Shown here one piece after another: positions 50,471 through 54,764 of a stretch of 54,764 nt of DNA. The position numbers were made by a program, and so were the translations under genes. The DNA is from Erysipelotrichia bacterium. Its GTDB lineage: Bacteria > Bacillota_I > Bacilli_A > Erysipelotrichales > Erysipelotrichaceae. Each line of letters begins with the position of its first letter. The stretch's first letter is position 1. Below the pieces are notes generated by a model. The model ran no database searches. It was given only the letters and a program-made list of their open reading frames with translations, and had not been told where the DNA came from. The stretch is from NCBI GenBank assembly GCA_018333955.1, contig JAGXSD010000043.1:1-54764 (forward strand). Reading direction: 5' to 3'.

Positions 50471-52290
50471 GTCCATCCTTCACTTTTGGCTTATTTATTG
50501 TGGTGAGTGCCTATAATGGCTTATCGTTGATTTACATCCTTATCCTTATCCTACTTTGGTTTATCCTCACAAAAGGGACAGAATTAAAGATGATCCTGCT
50601 TTGTGTTACTTTACTAGGATATCTTGGCATTGTGCACGCAATTAAACTACCCAATGAACTTACTACATGTGCTAAAGTGATAACTCATTATGATAGCGGT
50701 GGGGTGATGGAGATTAAGCAACAACGATTTAGAACTTTTGAACCCATCGATCGACATGTTTCATCACTTTGCGCAACGTTCACCATTAAAGACAATGACC
50801 ATTATTTACGCCGTTCTCTTGACCCCCTAACACGTACTCAACAAGCCTCACGTCAGATGGGAACCATAACATTTAAAAAGATCATTGAAACGAAAACCCA
50901 TGCAATTGAAGTCCTCAAGAAAGATATAAAAGATTTCATATTTCCTGATCGTGATGATGATATGTTTTGGATGATTCATCATAGTGGATTGTGGATATCT
51001 TCATTCATCTCAATTCTTTCATCAACACTAAATCTTTTTTTAAAAAAAGAAAAAGTTAATTTATTGATTCATGTCGTGTTAGTATGCTTTTCATGGTTAA
51101 TGTGGGATCAAAGAACGTGTCGACTGCTTTTACTATCCTGTGCTCGATTACTGAAGTTTCCTCATCAGAAAGCACAAGGATTATCATTCATAATCTTAAT
51201 TCTTATGTTTCCATATTCGATTATTTCATTATCTTTCCTTTTTCCATTTATCATTTTTATTCTCAAATCATGTCGCTTTAAATCTTTTGATCAATGGTTA
51301 ATCTTAATTGCTTTTCAACAAACCATGTTCGCATCATGGTCTATGATTCTTCTGTTTTCATATTCCTTCATCGGACAATTATTGTGGTTTAGTCACATGA
51401 TTCAAAGATTTTTTCCACAGTTTCAAATCCTTCATTTCATATCAAGAAACCTCAATGACATTCACAAACTCTTTCAAGTACCAGGTGGATTTAATTCAGG
51501 GACTTTCTTTGCATGTCTGGGTTGCCTTGCTTTGACACAAAGATTTAAGTTATTAAGACAAATGTCGGTACTATTCTTAATCCTTTGGATGATACAACCA
51601 TTACGGTGGTTACCTCAAGTTCACTTTATTAATGTGGGGCAAGGCCATGCGACACTAATTAAGTACAAGCATCATCAAGTTCTCATTGATACTGGAAAAC
51701 AACGTCATAGTTTTTATTTAAAACACTATCTACATTATTATCATGTGAAAACTTTAAATGCACTCCTCATTACTCATGATGATGAAGATCATTCTGGGGG
51801 TGTAAAAACACTTTTTGAAGAACATTTCATTTCAACTGTTTTTCCTCATAAAACATCGTGGAGTTCACCTTATTGGTCTATTTCATCCTTACTAGAACAA
51901 CGTTATGATGAAAGTAATGAAGATAGTGGTATTTATCTAATTCAACTCCCTAAACTCAAACTTCTCATCACTGGTGATGCTTATCATGAACAGGAAAAAC
52001 AACTCGTGAACATGTACCACGATTTGAAAGTGGATGTTTTATTAGCTGGTCATCATGGTTCGAAAACAAGCACTCATCCTGATTTTCTTTCTCATATTGA
52101 TCCAAAACTTGTCATTATTTCAGCTCAATCCTCCATCTATGGACATCCTCATCAAGAAACATTAAGAACACTCCACAAACAACAAGTTCTTTCATTTCAA
52201 TTGGAAAAAGAAGGGGATATAAGCCTCTATTGTTTTCCTTGGTTTAATCTAGTGTTATCAAGTGGTGGTGGATTTGCTATAATGAGATAG
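50461..52290 (+). CDS. comEC: Competence DNA channel ComEC/Rec2
   Basis: ComEC forms the membrane channel for single-stranded DNA uptake and has a C-terminal metallo-beta-lactamase-like nuclease domain. The 609-residue product has hydrophobic N-terminal segments, a beta-rich loop, a multi-helix Competence domain (about 190-370) and the C-terminal domain: INVGQGHATLI, IDTGKQ, the metal motif ITHDDEDHSGG, TGDAYHEQE and LAGHHGSKTSTHP. Bacillus ComEC has about 776 residues; the shortage is mainly in the N-terminal and Competence domains. All metal ligands of the nuclease-like domain are present. Confidence 0.92.
   Translation: MFISPSFTFGLFIVVSAYNGLSLIYILILILLWFILTKGTELKMILLCVTLLGYLGIVHAIKLPNELTTCAKVITHYDSGGVMEIKQQRFRTFEPIDRHVSSLCATFTIKDNDHYLRRSLDPLTRTQQASRQMGTITFKKIIETKTHAIEVLKKDIKDFIFPDRDDDMFWMIHHSGLWISSFISILSSTLNLFLKKEKVNLLIHVVLVCFSWLMWDQRTCRLLLLSCARLLKFPHQKAQGLSFIILILMFPYSIISLSFLFPFIIFILKSCRFKSFDQWLILIAFQQTMFASWSMILLFSYSFIGQLLWFSHMIQRFFPQFQILHFISRNLNDIHKLFQVPGGFNSGTFFACLGCLALTQRFKLLRQMSVLFLILWMIQPLRWLPQVHFINVGQGHATLIKYKHHQVLIDTGKQRHSFYLKHYLHYYHVKTLNALLITHDDEDHSGGVKTLFEEHFISTVFPHKTSWSSPYWSISSLLEQRYDESNEDSGIYLIQLPKLKLLITGDAYHEQEKQLVNMYHDLKVDVLLAGHHGSKTSTHPDFLSHIDPKLVIISAQSSIYGHPHQETLRTLHKQQVLSFQLEKEGDISLYCFPWFNLVLSSGGGFAIMR
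52255..52283 (+). promoter_or_regulatory. Promoter of holA-sdaA
   Basis: TTATCA (52255-52260), 17 bases, TATAAT (52278-52283) with TGC before it (extended -10). Only 8 bases separate the -10 box from the holA ATG. Confidence 0.6.
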
Positions 52291-52291
52291 T

Positions 52292-53224
52292 ATGAAAACA
52301 TTAATTATTGCGCCAAGTAAATCGGATATCATCGACAGCATTAAAAAAGATGTTTCGATTAAACATAAACCCACCGAAGTTGATTGGTTTTTTTATGATT
52401 TGAGTGAGAATGATGTGGATGTTTTAGATTTGATCCACCAATGCATCAGTCTTAGTATGTTTGATATGCCTCGCGTAATCACGATCTTATTTTCATCAGG
52501 TCATAAGTCGGCCGTGGACATTGGACAAGCCATCCAGTACATGGATGATTCTATCCTTTGCTATGTGGGGGTCGAAGGCAAGAAATTTGCGTCCACAGAC
52601 CCAATCATTACAGCGATCAAACAAGAAAATCGTATTAAAGAAGTCCAAGCCTTAACGTTAAAGTCAAAACAAGAAACCATTCAATCTTTAGCAGCACAAC
52701 ATAACGTGAAGCTATCATCGAAACACATTGAATATCTTACTCAAGTTCTATCTTTTGATCGTCATCAAATTGAATCAGAAATCATTAAATGTTCCACATA
52801 TCCTCATGATTTATCCCTTGAAATATTAAAAACATTAGTAAGACCTCAAATGAGTGATAGTGTCTTTGAACTAAGTAAAGCTATTATGCGTAAAGACTTA
52901 AATCAATCATTTAGTTTATATTATGACTTAATGCTTTTAAAGGTGGATCCATTAGCTATCATTCCTATTCTTGGATGGCAACTACGACTTATGCTTCAAA
53001 TTTTCGAACTTAAAGAACGTGGGATGTCTTATTCAACCATGAATCAAATCCTCAATGAAAATCCTTATGCCTTTGACAAAGCGGTGGAATATACACGCTT
53101 CGCATCACATCAGAGTGTTAAGCAACTTCTCATGATGCTTTCAGCGCTCGATGTGAGTATCAAACAAGGAAAACAAGATAAGAAAATTGGTTTTGAGCGA
53201 TTTTTGCTAGAAAGTGTGAGATAA
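52292..53224 (+). CDS. holA: DNA polymerase III subunit delta
   Basis: HolA is the clamp-loader subunit that opens the sliding clamp. The 310-residue product has the weak AAA+-like fold of the delta subunit: an N-terminal block (FDMPRVITILFSSG), DDSILCYVGVEGKK, a middle three-helix region and the C-terminal DNA_pol3_delta domain (DSVFELSKAIMRKDLNQSFSLYYDLML... GWQLRLMLQ; GFERFLLES). No Shine-Dalgarno precedes the ATG; a -10 box ends 8 bases upstream, suggesting a leaderless mRNA. holA next to comEC is the usual Firmicutes order. Confidence 0.92.
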   Translation: MKTLIIAPSKSDIIDSIKKDVSIKHKPTEVDWFFYDLSENDVDVLDLIHQCISLSMFDMPRVITILFSSGHKSAVDIGQAIQYMDDSILCYVGVEGKKFASTDPIITAIKQENRIKEVQALTLKSKQETIQSLAAQHNVKLSSKHIEYLTQVLSFDRHQIESEIIKCSTYPHDLSLEILKTLVRPQMSDSVFELSKAIMRKDLNQSFSLYYDLMLLKVDPLAIIPILGWQLRLMLQIFELKERGMSYSTMNQILNENPYAFDKAVEYTRFASHQSVKQLLMMLSALDVSIKQGKQDKKIGFERFLLESVR

Positions 53225-54439
53225 ATGGAATCATTAAAAGAACTCTATAAAGCAGGTCCAGGACCATCAAGTTCCCATACATTAGCCCCAATGCGTGCAT
53301 GTGAGTTATTTAAAGAGCATGTCAAGGATGTTACTCATTATGAGGTTGAATTATATGGTTCACTTTCGTTAACTGGAAAAGGTCATTTTACCGATGCGAT
53401 TATCGAAAAAACCTTAGCACCAACCCCAACCAAAGTTTTATTTAAAACCGATTGGGATTATGATTTTCCTTCAGGTTTAATATTAAAAGCTTTTAATCAT
53501 GATCGTTTAGAACTCACCTGGGTTGTCTATTCACTCGGAGGTGGTTCGATTAAAATCCTTAATAGTGAATACGATTTTCAAAAATCCATCTATCCTGAAA
53601 CGTCGTTATGTGAAGTCTATGAATTCTGTAAAAAACATAAACTAACATTACCTCAATATGTTTATCATTATGAGCCAGATATTAAACCATATTTAGAAGA
53701 GATGCTGATGGTGATGTTTGCGTCAGTTCGTGAAGGATTAAAGCAAGAGGGTCTACTTCCAGGGACATTAAAACTTAAACGTGTTGCGAAAGATTTACAT
53801 TTTAAAGCCTCTCACAGCACCTCAGAAGATAAAGGCAAACGATTAAAGTTAATGGCTTATTCGTACGCTGTCAGTGAGCAAAATGCGTCTAATCAAACCG
53901 TAGTGACCGCTCCTACGATGGGAGCATGTGGTATTCTGCCATCACTCCTGTATTATGCATATTATGATTTAGGTTTTGAAAAGCATCGTCTCATTGATGC
54001 TTTAGCTGTCGCAGGCATTTTTGGGAATCTGATCAAAACCAATGCTACAATTTCTGGAGCGATTGGAGGATGTCAGGCTGAAGTGGGGAGTGCATGTTCG
54101 ATGGCAGCCGCAGCTAAGGCATTCCTTGATGGTCATTCCATGCGCATCATTGAAAATGCAGCTGAAATTGCGATGGAACATCATTTAGGTCTTACCTGTG
54201 ATCCTATTGCCGGATATGTCATGATTCCTTGTATAGAGCGCAATGCGGCGGCAATTATGAGAGCATTTGATGCGGTATTTATGGCTTCCACACTCGGAGA
54301 TTTTAAAGATAATGTGGTAGGCTTTGATGAAGTTGTTTCTACGATGAATTATACAGGTCAGAAACTGGTGGTGGAACTGAAAGAAACATCACTGGGTGGA
54401 CTTGCTACGATTGTGAATGTCGATAAAAAAAGTGTTTAG
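53225..54439 (+). CDS. sdaA: L-serine dehydratase, iron-sulfur-dependent, single chain
   Basis: SdaA converts L-serine to pyruvate and ammonia by way of 2-aminoacrylate, using a [4Fe-4S] cluster. The 404-residue product fuses the beta domain (GPGPSSSHTLAPMRA, near residue 12) and the alpha domain (APTMGACGILPSLLYY, GGCQAEVGSACSMAAAAKAF, LTCDPIAGYVMIPCIERN) in one chain, as in the E. coli enzymes, whereas many Firmicutes have two separate genes. Cluster cysteines in the last two blocks are present. ATG begins right after the holA stop. The C-terminus is intact, and an IS element begins 11 bases later. Confidence 0.95.
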   Translation: MESLKELYKAGPGPSSSHTLAPMRACELFKEHVKDVTHYEVELYGSLSLTGKGHFTDAIIEKTLAPTPTKVLFKTDWDYDFPSGLILKAFNHDRLELTWVVYSLGGGSIKILNSEYDFQKSIYPETSLCEVYEFCKKHKLTLPQYVYHYEPDIKPYLEEMLMVMFASVREGLKQEGLLPGTLKLKRVAKDLHFKASHSTSEDKGKRLKLMAYSYAVSEQNASNQTVVTAPTMGACGILPSLLYYAYYDLGFEKHRLIDALAVAGIFGNLIKTNATISGAIGGCQAEVGSACSMAAAAKAFLDGHSMRIIENAAEIAMEHHLGLTCDPIAGYVMIPCIERNAAAIMRAFDAVFMASTLGDFKDNVVGFDEVVSTMNYTGQKLVVELKETSLGGLATIVNVDKKSV

Positions 54440-54462
54440 TCTATTTGAAGTGCACCCCATAG

Positions 54463-54494
54463 AGTAGACACTTAAAAAAAGTGTCTACTTTTTG
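54463..54494. terminator. Hairpin at the IS end
   Basis: AGTAGACACTT (54463-54473) pairs with AAGTGTCTACT (54479-54489), followed by TTTTG. It can end sdaA transcripts before they enter the element and may belong to the terminal inverted repeat. Confidence 0.75.
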
Positions 54495-54763
54495 TTTCGT
54501 CTTCTGCGTGTGTTATAAAAGATTAACCATGACTTCACTATTTTGATGTATTCGTCATGAGATTTGATATCATTATTGTATAGAGTTTCTTTCTTCAGTA
54601 ATGAATGAAAACTCTCTATGACTGCGTTATCAAGTGGGGTTCCTTTTCTGGACATCGAAATAAGTATTCCCCTTGATTCACACACAGTCTGGTATTCAGT
54701 TGAAATATACTGAAACCCTTGATCCGAGTGGAGGACGAGTCCACTTGGATCTTTTATTTTCTT
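54485..54763 (-). CDS. IS3-family transposase OrfB, C-terminal part (partial)
   Basis: The frame is open to the window edge. Its readable 92 residues are the end of a DDE integrase-fold transposase: VLHSDQGFQYIS with the second Asp, SMSRKGTPLDNAVIESFHSLLKKE with the catalytic Glu, and a C-terminal FYNTRRRRNKK. This matches the IS3/IS150 OrfB ending. The 5' part, and any -1 frameshift from orfA, are out of view. Confidence 0.9.
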   Translation of the reverse strand, partial: KKIKDPSGLVLHSDQGFQYISTEYQTVCESRGILISMSRKGTPLDNAVIESFHSLLKKETLYNNDIKSHDEYIKIVKSWLIFYNTRRRRNKK

Positions 54764-54764
54764 A

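Larger units (their letters stand above)
54451..54764 (-). mobile_element. IS3-family (IS150 group) insertion sequence, one end
   Basis: The element runs off the right edge. Its end has TGCACCCC (54451), the type of terminal inverted repeat seen in this group, then a hairpin (AGTAGACACTT/AAGTGTCTACT, 54463-54489), then the 3' end of a transposase gene on the minus strand. The opposite end, the duplicated target site and orfA are outside the window. Confidence 0.8.

Noticed and set aside
53225-54439. Possible truncation of sdaA by the IS element
   Set aside because: The C-terminal ETSLGGLA segment expected of the family is present and the stop lies 11 bases before the IS end, so the gene is whole.
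1-54764. CRISPR array, tRNA or rRNA genes, prophage
   Set aside because: No regularly spaced repeats, no cloverleaf with a TTCGA-type arm, and no phage structural genes were seen on either strand.

Overview
The window is an ordinary stretch of chromosome from a low-GC, Gram-positive-type bacterium of the Firmicutes, most likely in or near the Erysipelotrichia. The grounds are AT-rich DNA, strong AGGAGG ribosome binding sites, T-box leaders, a Bacillus-type DnaB/DnaI primosome, Spx, IreB, RecD2 and YitT proteins, and ComEA/ComEC. The genus cannot be fixed from sequence reading alone. TGA is used as a normal stop, so the code is standard. No tRNA, rRNA or CRISPR array was seen, and no gene-free stretch exceeds 300 bases.

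Layout. 1-2700: a broken radC remnant, mreC-mreD (no mreB between) and a lipoprotein of the zinc/manganese-binding fold that lacks the usual histidines. 2719-8587: a tightly overlapping replication and repair operon, polA-mutM-coaE-dnaB-dnaI. 8689-13219: pfkA, pyk, a ROK sugar kinase and an M29 aminopeptidase. 13221-15264: a Thr T-box, a thrS without the TGS domain, and a two-way terminator. On the minus strand, 15288-19995 holds a secreted beta-propeller protein, guaC and proS. 20042-21827: the infC-rpmI-rplT operon with an attenuator-like leader and a non-AUG infC start, with a MarR regulator attached at its end.

21888-28306 is a series of short operons: esterase; rdgB with a Lit-like membrane protein, trmL and an unknown membrane protein; a 47-residue membrane peptide, a CNNM/CorC protein and a RidA with a His/Cys-rich tail; a ComK-like protein; and YitT. 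28331-31542 is a marR-adaptor-ATPase-permease export operon with a candidate operator. 31567-37468 (minus) is a four-gene export operon: an ABC-2 type exporter, then a heterodimeric ABC exporter. uppP-trpS (minus) and spxA (plus) diverge from overlapping promoters. mnmA, a CPBP protease and recD2 follow. An Ala T-box precedes alaS, and ireB-ruvX-DUF1292-mltG-udk-greA forms a conserved housekeeping run. comEA-comEC, holA and a one-chain L-serine dehydratase come next, and the window ends inside an IS3-family element.

Points most worth following: the ComK-like gene together with comEA/comEC suggests a regulated transformation system. A terminator-shaped hairpin covers the comEA ribosome binding site. 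Several genes (mreC, yitT, holA) have a -10 box only 8-9 bases before the ATG, implying leaderless mRNAs. The RidA metal-binding tail, the Lit-like lipoprotein acyl-transfer enzyme and the histidine-poor ZnuA-like lipoprotein are also unusual. No wholly new multi-gene system was recognised.
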